In this document: positions 1 to 5,477 of the stretch, piece by piece
How the letters are laid out: each line of letters begins with the position of its first letter
Numbering within the stretch: position 1 is the stretch's first letter
Origin: Candidatus Latescibacteria bacterium 4484_107
GTDB lineage: Bacteria > Latescibacterota > 4484-107
Direction of reading: 5' to 3'
Assembly (NCBI GenBank): GCA_002059205.1
Contig: MVCQ01000111.1
Location: 1-5,735, forward strand
Length of the DNA: 5,735 bases
Made by a program: the position numbers and the translations under genes
Notes under the pieces: generated by a model
Database searches by the model: none
What the model was told of the DNA's origin: nothing
The model's input: only the letters and a program-made list of their open reading frames with translations

Positions 1-559
1 AGCCGCCGGGACCTATGCGCGGATCGCTTTCAAGGTGTATGGTGTCCGACCACTCCGGGCGTAATCTGCGGATCTTCTCCACGTCTTCCGGGTGCAGCTT
101 CAGCACAAAGGCCTTTGGATCCACGAGATGGGCGACGGCCTGTTTTATAGTACGGGCGAGCACGGCTTCGTTCAGGCGCAATTCCTCTCCGACGATCTTG
201 CGCGCCATACTGGTAGATAAGGTGAGCAGCGCACGTTCCAGCTGTTTTTCGAGTGCTTTCCATTCTGCTTGCAACCGTTCCGCGACGGAAAAAAATGCTG
301 TCACCGCTTCCTGGCCCTCTTTGGTCCCCTCTCTGAGGCCCATGTCCCGACCGTCTTCGAATCCCGAACGATAGGCTTGCTCCTTTTCTATCTGGTGCCG
401 TTCTTCCTGCTCCGCCAACCGCGCCTGGATGCGTTCCTCCACGATTTCTTCGGGATCTATTTCGGGCGTTTCTTCCGCCTCTTGCTTACACGGAATCAGT
501 TCCCTCCCCACGATGACGGCATCGGAGGACCACGTGCTCGCTTTCATAATTTTGGACAT
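1..559 (-). CDS. fliH: Flagellar assembly protein FliH, 3' end missing
   Basis: FliH is the cytoplasmic stator and regulator of the FliI ATPase in the flagellar type III export apparatus. The 186 visible codons start MSKIMKASTW. Next comes a Glu/Gln-rich helical stretch (about residues 28-62), then five glycines at exact four-residue spacing (Gly66, 70, 74, 78, 82), the GxxxG repeat known in the FliH/YscL family. A coiled-coil-like region (about 93-125, around ERLQAEWKALEKQLERA) follows. The last visible residues, DPRIGPGG, match the conserved C-terminal turn of FliH. The rest, normally a few dozen residues, lies beyond the left edge. The ATG at 559 has only a GTGATC stretch two bases upstream, matching the outer part of an extended ribosome binding site. 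The frame stays open upstream into fliG, so a TTG start at 599-601 cannot be excluded, though it would place the hairpin at 606-630 right next to the start. It lies 80 nt after fliG, in the usual order. Confidence 0.93.
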   Translation of the reverse strand, partial: MSKIMKASTWSSDAVIVGRELIPCKQEAEETPEIDPEEIVEERIQARLAEQEERHQIEKEQAYRSGFEDGRDMGLREGTKEGQEAVTAFFSVAERLQAEWKALEKQLERALLTLSTSMARKIVGEELRLNEAVLARTIKQAVAHLVDPKAFVLKLHPEDVEKIRRLRPEWSDTIHLESDPRIGPGG

Positions 560-599
560 AAGATCACAATCGGTTAGAAAGATGGGTTTTCGGGATTTC

Positions 600-630
600 A
601 AAAAGCAGGGCGATCCCGGTGATCGCCCTG
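600..630 (-). terminator. Intrinsic terminator-like hairpin between fliG and fliH
   Basis: The arms at 606-615 and 621-630 (CAGGGCGATC and GATCGCCCTG on the plus strand) are perfectly complementary over 10 bp, with a 5-nt loop. Read on the minus strand, the stem is followed by C and then five T (604-600). It begins 10 nt after the fliG stop and ends about 40 nt before the fliH ATG. The T tract is short, so partial termination, attenuation or an RNA-processing and stability stem are all possible. On the plus strand no T tract follows the stem, so it should act in the direction of the genes. Confidence 0.65.
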
Positions 631-639
631 TGAAAAGAA

Positions 640-1653
640 TCAAACGACAATTTCTTCCTTTGCGCCCCGGCTTACCACGATCTGGCCTTCGTCCTCCAGC
701 CTTCGAATCTGATCCACGATCGTCTGCTGAGCCGTTTCTATGTCACTCAAACGCATGGGGCCGAGGTACTCGATCTCCTCCTGGAGAACGGTCTGCACGC
801 GTTCCGAGAGGTTGCTGAAGATTTTTTCCTTCACCTCATCGCTGGCCGACTTGAGCGCCTTTGCCAATTCCTTATTGTCCACACTCTGCATAACCAATCG
901 GAGGGATTTGTCGTCGAGGAGCACGAGGTCCTCGAACACGAACATCAAATCCCGAACCTGTGCGGCGACCTCGGCGTTCTCCGCCTCCAGACCCGACAGG
1001 ATGTTCCGCTGTATGGAACGATCCACGAAATTCAGCATCTCGGCCACGGCTCTCGGCCCGTCCGTCGTACTTTCTTCCCTGCTGGACAGGGCCTCTAACT
1101 GGGACTCGAGCGCTTGCTCAATGCTGTGAATCATCTCAGGAGATACCGTCTTGATCTTGGCAACCCGCATCGCCACGTCCACCTGAAGCTCCTCCGGGAG
1201 TTCCGCCACCACAGCAGCGGCCTGATCCGCATCCAATTGGGCCAGGATCAGGCTGACGGTCTGGGGATGTTCGTTGCGGATGAAATTGGCCAATATTTCC
1301 GGGTTGATGTTTTTGAGCAGATAGAAGCCTTTGGAGAGCACTCTTTCCACGCGGTCCGCAATCTCCGACGCCTTGTCTGGTCCGAGCGCCTCGGTCAGGA
1401 GGTCTCTGGCCATCTCTATGCCGCCCTTGGAAATGTAATCGCGAGCCACGAGGAGACGATAAAAATCCAGCATCGCATTGTCCTGAACCTGGGAGGGCAC
1501 ATTCCCGATGGTGGCAATGGCACGGGTAATCTGCTCGACCTCCTCCTCCTTCAGGTGCCGAAGAATGGGGGCGGACTTGTCGCGCCCTATGGTCATCAAA
1601 ACCACAGCAGCCTTCTGCGAGCCAGTCAGTTCGCCTGATTCTTTTTTTGCCAT
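640..1653 (-). CDS. fliG: Flagellar motor switch protein FliG
   Basis: FliG sits on the cytoplasmic face of the MS ring, binds the FliF C-terminus, contacts FliM and generates torque against the stator. With the start at 1653 the protein is 337 residues, the normal family length. The N domain begins LTGSQKAAVVLMTIG (about 9-23). The middle domain carries the FliM-binding EHPQ motif (128-131). The C domain carries MFVF (237-240). The torque-helix region is SERVQTVLQEEIEYLGPMRLS, split here as Arg285, Glu292-Glu293 and Arg301, matching E. coli Arg281, Asp288-Asp289 and Arg297. Three adjacent start codons exist (TTG 1659, ATG 1656, ATG 1653), and a TAA closes the frame just upstream. GAGGTG at 1666-1661 lies 7 nt from ATG 1653 and 4 nt from ATG 1656, so 1653 is preferred. 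The gene is complete and has no visible defect. It is separated from fliF by an unusually long 209-nt gap. Confidence 0.97.
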   Translation of the reverse strand: MAKKESGELTGSQKAAVVLMTIGRDKSAPILRHLKEEEVEQITRAIATIGNVPSQVQDNAMLDFYRLLVARDYISKGGIEMARDLLTEALGPDKASEIADRVERVLSKGFYLLKNINPEILANFIRNEHPQTVSLILAQLDADQAAAVVAELPEELQVDVAMRVAKIKTVSPEMIHSIEQALESQLEALSSREESTTDGPRAVAEMLNFVDRSIQRNILSGLEAENAEVAAQVRDLMFVFEDLVLLDDKSLRLVMQSVDNKELAKALKSASDEVKEKIFSNLSERVQTVLQEEIEYLGPMRLSDIETAQQTIVDQIRRLEDEGQIVVSRGAKEEIVV

Positions 1654-1862
1654 CATCAACCACCTCGTAGTACTTTATGGAGATTGAAGACTGGGGAATC
1701 CGTGTACAGATCATCAGAGCTACTTGCAAAATTTTTTCAGATGAGATGGCGCCCGACATTTCGCGTCTCAAATGACAATCACAAGCCTTTTCCGCTGCCA
1801 GCCGGGTGGCGTCCCCGCTTTTGCCAGTGGCAGACCAATCCCAATCACCGAGAGACCACACA
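1654..1862 (-). other. 209-nt fliF-fliG spacer
   Basis: This interval has no recognised gene, although fliF and fliG are usually adjacent or overlapping. A minus-strand frame beginning at 1873 inside the fliF end stays open across the whole spacer and on into fliG in the wrong frame, but it has no ribosome binding site and the peptide is unfamiliar. The spacer has small inverted repeats: TGCCA-G-TGGCA at 1822-1832, which also pairs as CTGCCA/TGGCAG with 1795-1800, and CATTT/AAATG at about 1757-1774. I found no convincing -35/-10 pair. It may be a leader for fliG, or a decayed insertion. Confidence 0.5.
1661..1666 (-). promoter_or_regulatory. Ribosome binding site of fliG
   Basis: GAGGTG on the minus strand is a good Shine-Dalgarno match. 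The spacing is 7 nt to ATG 1653, 4 nt to ATG 1656 and only 1 nt to TTG 1659, so the third possible start is favoured. Confidence 0.7.
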
Positions 1863-3491
1863 TCAGTCTTCATTCAGGAGAGACCGGATAAGCTTGGCCG
1901 TATCTTCGGGGTTTTCCTCCGTCATTTCCTTGACCCGACGCAACACGTGCGAACTTTCTTCTTTGGCCAGCCTGGATTTTGCTTCCTCGCGCCACAACCC
2001 CTTTTCTAATTTTCCATGCCCCTCTTCATTTTGCATGCGCGCCAGTTCGTCTAAGATAAACTGCTCCCGCTCTTCGTCGGCAGATGCAGCTTCCATACCC
2101 TTCCCCGCTTCCGTCTTCCCTCCCTGGGATGTTCTGCGCATGTATGCAGGCCTCGCAGTCTGCACCTCACCGTGTACCACGCGCTTCAAAAACCGTTTCA
2201 ACAAGAAAAAGAGCACCACGGCACCGATCCCGATCGCAGCACGCTTTGCGATGCCAAACCAGAGGTTGAACTGGGCCGCACGGTCCAGTTCCTTTTGCAT
2301 CGCCAGTTTCTCGGAAGTGTTGAAGGCCATGCTCGTGATCTGAAAGGCATCCCGTTCCGCCACAAATCCGACCGCCTTTTTTACAGTCTCTCCGAGGTGT
2401 TCGATGTCCTGTTTCGAAAGCGATGTTCCAACCGGCGGGGCGCCCGCCACAGCGCCTGTCGCGTCCGGACCGGGGTCAATGACCAAAGCCACCGACAGGC
2501 TTTTAATGCTTCCCACAGCTTCCACGATGTGCTCGATGGTCCGGTTCACCTCGTAGTTGCTGACAGTGTTCTCCGTAGTTCCCTGATCTCCCGAATTTTT
2601 TTCCACCCGTTCTTCGCTCCTCAACACCGTTTGGTCGGGATCGTACGTCTCTATGGTACGCTCCACCTGTTCGAAATCTAATGTGGCTCCCACGCGTACA
2701 AGGGATTTCCGGGGGCCGAGCACCTGATCCAAAAGGGATTGGGCTTTTTGCTCCAGATAGCCTTCCACCTGTTTCTGGAGCGCCAATTGGTGGGCGCTGA
2801 GTTGCATCAGCGGGTCGTTTTCGGTATGGGAGGAGAGCAGATTGCCGTTGTAATCCACAATGGTGATATGTTCCGGGGCCAATCCTTCCACGCTGCTCGC
2901 GACGAGGTTCGTGATTCCTTCGATCTGTCGTTGGTTTAATCGAGCCGCTGAGGAGAGCTTCAGAAGGACAGAGGCGGTGGGATTTTTCCGATCTTCTTTA
3001 AACAGCCGCCGCTCCGGGATGACGAGGTGCACCCGCGCGGCCTGCACTTCCCGAAGCTCCATAATGGTCTTGGTCAGCTCTCCCTCCAGCGCTCGATGGT
3101 AGTTGACTTTCTGAAGGAAATCCGTCATGCCGAGGTTGGTTTTGTCGAAGATCTCGTATCCCACGGTACCGCCTCTCGGCAGGTTCTGGCTCGCCATATC
3201 TAACCGTACTTCGTACACCCGCCCCGACGGGACCTCAATGGTCCTGCCGCCATGCGTCAAACGATAGGGGACGTCCCGCACTTTCAACTGCTCCACAACC
3301 GCCGACGCCTCCTGAGGATCCATATTGGCGTAGAGCGTTTCGTACCGGATGTGACGCATGTTCCACAGCAAAAGCATACTGCCTATCAGCAGCGCGGTGG
3401 CTATGGCTCCCAGCGCCACCTTTTTGTTCGGGGTCATTTCGTCCCAGCGTGTCTTCGCGTCCCCGAGAATCTTCGTCAGCCACTCCGGCAT
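1863..3491 (-). CDS. fliF: Flagellar MS-ring protein FliF
   Basis: FliF builds the MS ring in the inner membrane, which is the base for the rod, the export gate and the FliG rotor. The 542-residue length is typical. Visible in order are a cytoplasmic N-terminus, transmembrane helix 1 (about 25-43), and the ring-building region with the conserved stretches LYANMDPQEA (53-62), VYEVRLDMASQNLPRGG (92-108) and AARVHLVIPERRLF (151-164). YNGNLLS (214-220) follows, then the second periplasmic part with NYEVNRTIEHI (312-322). Transmembrane helix 2 (about 417-432) precedes a charged cytoplasmic tail. The C-terminal segment (about 516-540), with ENPEDTAKLIRSLL, is the FliG-binding motif of the family. 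ATG 3491 is preceded by AAAGGG about 10 nt upstream, a weak to moderate ribosome binding site. The gene is intact. It is 450 nt from fliE upstream and 209 nt from fliG downstream, both unusually large gaps. Confidence 0.97.
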   Translation of the reverse strand: MPEWLTKILGDAKTRWDEMTPNKKVALGAIATALLIGSMLLLWNMRHIRYETLYANMDPQEASAVVEQLKVRDVPYRLTHGGRTIEVPSGRVYEVRLDMASQNLPRGGTVGYEIFDKTNLGMTDFLQKVNYHRALEGELTKTIMELREVQAARVHLVIPERRLFKEDRKNPTASVLLKLSSAARLNQRQIEGITNLVASSVEGLAPEHITIVDYNGNLLSSHTENDPLMQLSAHQLALQKQVEGYLEQKAQSLLDQVLGPRKSLVRVGATLDFEQVERTIETYDPDQTVLRSEERVEKNSGDQGTTENTVSNYEVNRTIEHIVEAVGSIKSLSVALVIDPGPDATGAVAGAPPVGTSLSKQDIEHLGETVKKAVGFVAERDAFQITSMAFNTSEKLAMQKELDRAAQFNLWFGIAKRAAIGIGAVVLFFLLKRFLKRVVHGEVQTARPAYMRRTSQGGKTEAGKGMEAASADEEREQFILDELARMQNEEGHGKLEKGLWREEAKSRLAKEESSHVLRRVKEMTEENPEDTAKLIRSLLNED

Positions 3492-3519
3492 AAGTCTCTA
3501 ACCCTTTCTGGAAAACAAG

Positions 3520-3533
3520 TCAAGATAACTTGA
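3520..3533. promoter_or_regulatory. Perfect 5-bp inverted repeat upstream of fliF
   Basis: TCAAG-ATAA-CTTGA is a perfect inverted repeat centred about 35 nt before the fliF ATG. It overlaps the left end of the 31-nt direct repeat. As DNA it could be a small operator, and as RNA a short hairpin in the fliF leader. The second copy of the direct repeat does not keep this palindrome, because it has GTCC in place of CTTG. No known regulator is implied. Confidence 0.3.
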
Positions 3534-3554
3534 TCGTATAGGAATTTCCGTTTT
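3524..3554. repeat. 31-nt direct repeat, copy A, upstream of fliF
   Basis: The stretch starts GATAA, has four variable bases, then continues without mismatch for 22 nt from ATCGTATAGG to TTTCCGTTTT. It matches 3721-3751 at 27 of 31 positions, all four differences lying in the variable block. The core contains the odd-length near-palindrome GGAA-T-TTCC. On the minus strand it reads TTCCTATACGAT with A-rich DNA just upstream, which could hold a -10 element, but no good -35 is present. It ends about 30 nt before the fliF start. Confidence 0.85.
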
Positions 3555-3590
3555 CCGGTTGATTCAGTTTCCGGGTGGGATTCTTTCCAA

Positions 3591-3669
3591 TTAGGAGGCC
3601 AGGAAGTCAGGAGAAAGACAATCCCTACGTAATACACCTTGGCCCTCTCCTGGATTCCCGGATTCCTGA
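3591..3669. repeat. Imperfect 24-nt inverted repeat with 31-nt loop
   Basis: The left arm (3591-3614, containing GGCCAGGAAGTCAGGAG) and right arm (3646-3669, containing CTCCTGGATTCCCGG) are complementary at 18 of 24 positions. Each arm is itself made of repeated CAGGA-like units. It lies between the two copies of the 31-nt direct repeat. The structure resembles a short palindromic intergenic element rather than a gene. The small ORFs that cross it have no recognisable product. Confidence 0.6.
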
Positions 3670-3701
3670 TAGAAAACACGCTCTGTTTATCAAATCCTTA
3701 C

Positions 3702-3721
3702 TAAAACCCGCCCGAAGGGCG
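3702..3721 (-). terminator. Short GC hairpin followed by TTTT, possible attenuator
   Basis: On the minus strand CGCCC-TTC-GGGCG (3721-3709) forms a perfect 5-bp stem with a 3-nt loop, followed by GG and TTTTAG. It lies 8 nt after copy B of the direct repeat and about 220 nt before fliF. The stem and T run are both short, so it is at best a weak terminator. It could also be part of a repeat element. Confidence 0.35.
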
Positions 3722-3751
3722 ATAAGTCCATCGTATAGGAATTTCCGTTTT
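3721..3751. repeat. 31-nt direct repeat, copy B
   Basis: This is the second copy of the repeat at 3524-3554, offset by exactly 197 nt. The 22-nt core at 3730-3751 is identical to 3533-3554. It is followed on the plus strand by a longer T run (3748-3754), unlike copy A. The two copies bracket the 3591-3669 inverted repeat, which suggests either a duplicated regulatory segment or two members of one dispersed repeat family. Confidence 0.85.
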
Positions 3752-3807
3752 TTTCATTGCCCCTCAGAGGCTTGCGAAAGCCCCCGAAGAGCGCTAAGTT
3801 TAGAATT

Positions 3808-3880
3808 AGCCACTAAGAACGCTAAGACACACTGAAAACTTCTCAGGTTTTTCTTCGTATGTCTTCGGCTCTTAGCGGCT
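3808..3880. repeat. Imperfect palindrome, CTAAGA-type repeat
   Basis: The left arm (about 3808-3839, AGCCACTAAGAACGCTAAGA and on) pairs imperfectly with the right arm (about 3848-3880, ending GTCTTCGGCTCTTAGCGGCT). AGCC.CTAAGA is shared exactly apart from one base, followed by a one-base bulge and a further AAGACA.AC match. A related GCGCTAAG lies just before at 3791-3798. The arms recall the CACTAAGAACGCTAAG intergenic repeats common in many environmental bacterial genomes, an impression from memory. No coding function is seen. Confidence 0.6.
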
Positions 3881-3882
3881 GA

Positions 3883-3920
3883 TTTTCTTGTTCCCACAAG
3901 GAAGCATGGGAACGAGAAGA
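3883..3920. repeat. TTCCCA/TGGGAA palindromic repeat
   Basis: TCTTGTTCCCA (3886-3896) pairs with TGGGAACGAGA (3907-3917): 11 pairs including one G-T, around a 10-nt loop. Pairing can be extended three more positions to 3883 and 3920 with one further wobble. The element sits about 20 nt downstream of the fliE stop. Because no T run follows on the minus strand, it is a repeat-type hairpin rather than a clear terminator, though it could stabilise the 3' end of fliE mRNA. Similar GTTCCCA...TGGGAAC repeats are widespread. Confidence 0.65.
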
Positions 3921-3941
3921 CCTCAACCTTAACCTGAAGTG

Positions 3942-4250
3942 CTATACCGCCATCCGCATCAATTCCTGATAAGCCTCTATCAGGCGGTTGCGGATCTCCA
4001 ACGTAAGATCCAGCGCGATGTTGGCTTTTTCCACGGCGATCATGACCTCGTGTACGTCCGCCACCTCGCCGGCCGCAAAAGAGGCAATCTTAGCATCCGC
4101 TCCGGTCTGAAGATCATTTACGTCCCCGACGAATTCCTTGAGAACATCCTTGAAGGCAGGCCCATCGGATGGCCCCGGAGCCGTGCTCCGATCCATTTCC
4201 TTTTGAGGATGAATCTCCATCAGCGGAGGATGGATGGCTATCCCTTTCAT
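3942..4250 (-). CDS. fliE: Flagellar hook-basal body protein FliE
   Basis: FliE is a small export substrate that forms the junction between the MS ring and the proximal rod, and is among the first proteins secreted during assembly. The protein is 102 residues, the usual size. The N-terminal 30 residues are variable. PAFKDVLKEFVGDVND (31-46) then begins the helical region, and the conserved C-terminal signature runs DVHEVMIAVEKANIALDL (65-82), EIRNRLIEAYQELMRMAV (85-102). The ending YQELMRMAV is close to the family's YQEIMRMQV. The frame can be extended to a TTG at 4295 or an ATG at 4265, but neither has a ribosome binding site. ATG 4250 has GGAAGG 7 nt upstream. FliE usually follows flgB and flgC; here a lytic transglycosylase lies upstream and those genes are not in the window. 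A repeat-filled 450-nt gap separates it from fliF. Confidence 0.95.
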   Translation of the reverse strand: MKGIAIHPPLMEIHPQKEMDRSTAPGPSDGPAFKDVLKEFVGDVNDLQTGADAKIASFAAGEVADVHEVMIAVEKANIALDLTLEIRNRLIEAYQELMRMAV

Positions 4251-4257
4251 CTGCGAT

Positions 4258-4263
4258 CCTTCC
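4258..4263 (-). promoter_or_regulatory. Ribosome binding site of fliE
   Basis: GGAAGG on the minus strand lies 7 nt before ATG 4250. It decides the start against the longer forms from ATG 4265 and TTG 4295. Confidence 0.7.
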
Positions 4264-4320
4264 ATCAAAGACCGACGGGAAATAATGTCTCGCAACAGGT
4301 CTCACGGGTTACGTTCAAGG

Positions 4321-4360
4321 GTTACTGATTATTGCCAGCCGATTACTCTGATTACTGATC
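4321..4360. repeat. Short degenerate ATTACTGAT repeats
   Basis: TTACTGAT occurs at 4322-4329 and 4352-4359, with a variant GATTACTCTGATT at 4341-4353. GGGTTAC also occurs twice just to the left. The spacer between the transglycosylase and fliE (4251-4376) otherwise shows only a weak ATGC-TTCA-GCAT stem at 4361-4372 without a T run. The repeat looks like a fragment of a tandem or dispersed intergenic repeat. Confidence 0.45.
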
Positions 4361-4376
4361 ATGCTTCAGCATTTCC

Positions 4377-5024
4377 TCATCGCTTCTTCTTCCCTCTCTG
4401 CCCATCCAAATAAGACCGAACAAGCAGCACCTGCTTGATAAACGCTCTCGTCTCGGCGGGGAGACGTCCTTTCCGAACGGCTCCCGGACCTGCGTTGTAT
4501 GCCCACAGGGCTTTTTCGAGTTTTCCGAAACGATTCAACTGATTCTTGAAATACCGGACTCCTCCCCGAATATTCTGATTCGCATCGAAGGAATCGGTTA
4601 CCCCCATTTCCCGGGCGGTTCGTGGCATCAATTGCATAAGTCCCCTCGCTCCCGCCGGTGAGATGCTGCGCGGATTCCCCCTGGACTCAACCCAGACGAT
4701 CGCCCGCGTGAGATTGGCATCCACGCCATGAAGGGCGCTGTAATATCGAATCGGCCGTGAAAATCGCTCTACACGCTCCATACAGACGGGCTTCTTTTCC
4801 GGTAAGCCCAGCGGCCGCGGGTTCAGGCTGTTTCGCAGAACCTCATTAACCGTCTCCGGGGACCAGCTTCTTGCCGCGATGGACGACGCCTGTTTTTCAC
4901 CCCAGCTTCTCTTTGGGATGGAGAAGGCGATAAGTTCCAAGGGGATGGATGCAAACAGCAGGCCCGGAAGCAAAGTGTGCATAACTCTCAATAGCTTGTG
5001 TTTTATCTGGTTACGCTTTCTCAT
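4377..5024 (-). CDS. Secreted lytic transglycosylase (SLT domain), flagellar cluster
   Basis: This is a peptidoglycan-cleaving enzyme that would act in the periplasm. It cuts the glycan strand between MurNAc and GlcNAc, leaving a 1,6-anhydro end. The 215-residue protein has a basic N-terminus (MRKRNQIKHK) and a hydrophobic segment (about 17-36) that fits a signal peptide or membrane anchor. A linker follows, then a goose-type SLT domain (about 90-200). The domain shows the catalytic Glu113 in VESRGNP, SPAGARGLMQLMP (122-134), NIRGG (151-155) and ALWAYNAGPGAV (172-183), all family hallmarks. The tail is basic (GKKKR). AAGGAG lies 5 nt before ATG 5024, a strong ribosome binding site. Its place just upstream of fliE suggests a role like that of SltF or the FlgJ C-terminal domain, opening the wall for the rod. 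That role is inferred from position; a general housekeeping transglycosylase is the alternative. Confidence 0.92.
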   Translation of the reverse strand: MRKRNQIKHKLLRVMHTLLPGLLFASIPLELIAFSIPKRSWGEKQASSIAARSWSPETVNEVLRNSLNPRPLGLPEKKPVCMERVERFSRPIRYYSALHGVDANLTRAIVWVESRGNPRSISPAGARGLMQLMPRTAREMGVTDSFDANQNIRGGVRYFKNQLNRFGKLEKALWAYNAGPGAVRKGRLPAETRAFIKQVLLVRSYLDGQRGKKKR

Positions 5025-5029
5025 ACAGG

Positions 5030-5035
5030 CTCCTT
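5030..5035 (-). promoter_or_regulatory. Ribosome binding site of the transglycosylase
   Basis: AAGGAG on the minus strand lies 5 nt before ATG 5024. The rest of the 120-nt spacer up to 5144 shows nothing else I can support. Confidence 0.7.
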
Positions 5036-5144
5036 AAGCATCCGGACAAAATTTTTCTTTCCCGCGGAGACACAACTCATTTCAATCTCAATTATCCGGG
5101 GCGCTCCATGCCTCCGTCGTGTCAACGTGATAGTTTAATGCTGC

Positions 5145-5411
5145 TTATCCCCTCAAGTCAAGACGTCTTCCCAACAGCGCATCGCCTCCGGATTTCATCG
5201 TTCTGGACGGATGATAGCCTCCTGTTCTCGTGGCCCATTTCACACCGAACGCCTTTTCCAGGGCCCCCTGCTCTTCTCGTGAGAGCAACTCAGCGAAAGC
5301 GGGGCTGGATATCGTCTCCGTCATCCGTGCTTCTCTTGCTTCAGGGGATTTTGTTACGGGCGATGGCGGCTTTGACGTGGCATATTGAGAGGGAATCGCT
5401 TGTATGTTCAT
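5145..5411 (-). CDS. Small protein of unknown function, flagellar cluster
   Basis: This 88-residue protein is not one I can name. The N-terminal third (1-35) is Ser/Pro/Thr-rich and probably disordered. A short predicted helix runs SPAFAELLSREEQGALEKAFG (36-56), where an LL-S-x-EE start followed by LEKAF is the most family-like part. A Gly/Arg-rich tail ends LLGRRLDLRG. There is no signal peptide, membrane segment, cysteine or known motif. It lacks the sequence features I would expect of FlgM, FlgN, FlgJ-N or FliT. Support for it being real comes from GGGAG (5422-5418) 6 nt before ATG 5411, its strand, and its place 120 nt before the transglycosylase. A layout of disordered start, EE-x-x-x-x-x-F helix and LG-x-x-[IL]-D-x-[RK]-G end recalls small uncharacterised proteins in flagellar clusters of other phyla; this is from memory and unverified. 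Confidence 0.7.
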   Translation of the reverse strand: MNIQAIPSQYATSKPPSPVTKSPEAREARMTETISSPAFAELLSREEQGALEKAFGVKWATRTGGYHPSRTMKSGGDALLGRRLDLRG

Positions 5412-5417
5412 CGAATG

Positions 5418-5422
5418 CTCCC
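5418..5422 (-). promoter_or_regulatory. Ribosome binding site of the 88-residue ORF
   Basis: GGGAG on the minus strand lies 6 nt before ATG 5411 and supports translation of this otherwise unrecognised gene. Confidence 0.55.
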
Positions 5423-5477
5423 GGACTTCAGGGTGAAGGTAAAGGCAGAGGTAGAGATACGGCTTTTCTCCCCTGTA

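Noticed and set aside
1114..1638. 174-residue plus-strand frame within fliG
   Set aside because: It is the antisense shadow of a strongly conserved fliG region.
1136..1873. 245-residue minus-strand frame spanning the fliF-fliG gap and half of fliG
   Set aside because: It overlaps fliG out of frame, has no ribosome binding site, and its product is Arg/Gly-rich shadow sequence. Only the open spacer portion is kept as an observation.
3505..3525. TTGACT upstream of fliF as a -35 element
   Set aside because: A 17-nt spacer puts the -10 in the ribosome binding region next to the ATG, leaving no room for a leader, and the hexamer there is poor.
3524..3751. CRISPR-like array from the direct repeats
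   Set aside because: There are only two copies, 197 nt apart, with no regular spacers and no cas gene.
3476..3835. Small ORFs on both strands in the fliE-fliF gap (67 and 86 residues)
   Set aside because: They consist of translated repeat sequence, lack ribosome binding sites and resemble no known protein.
5075..5135. TTGACA at about -120 of the transglycosylase as a sigma-70 or sigma-54 promoter
   Set aside because: The only -10-like hexamer (GATAAT) is 23 nt away, too far for sigma-70, and the stretch lacks the GG and GC pairs needed for sigma-54.
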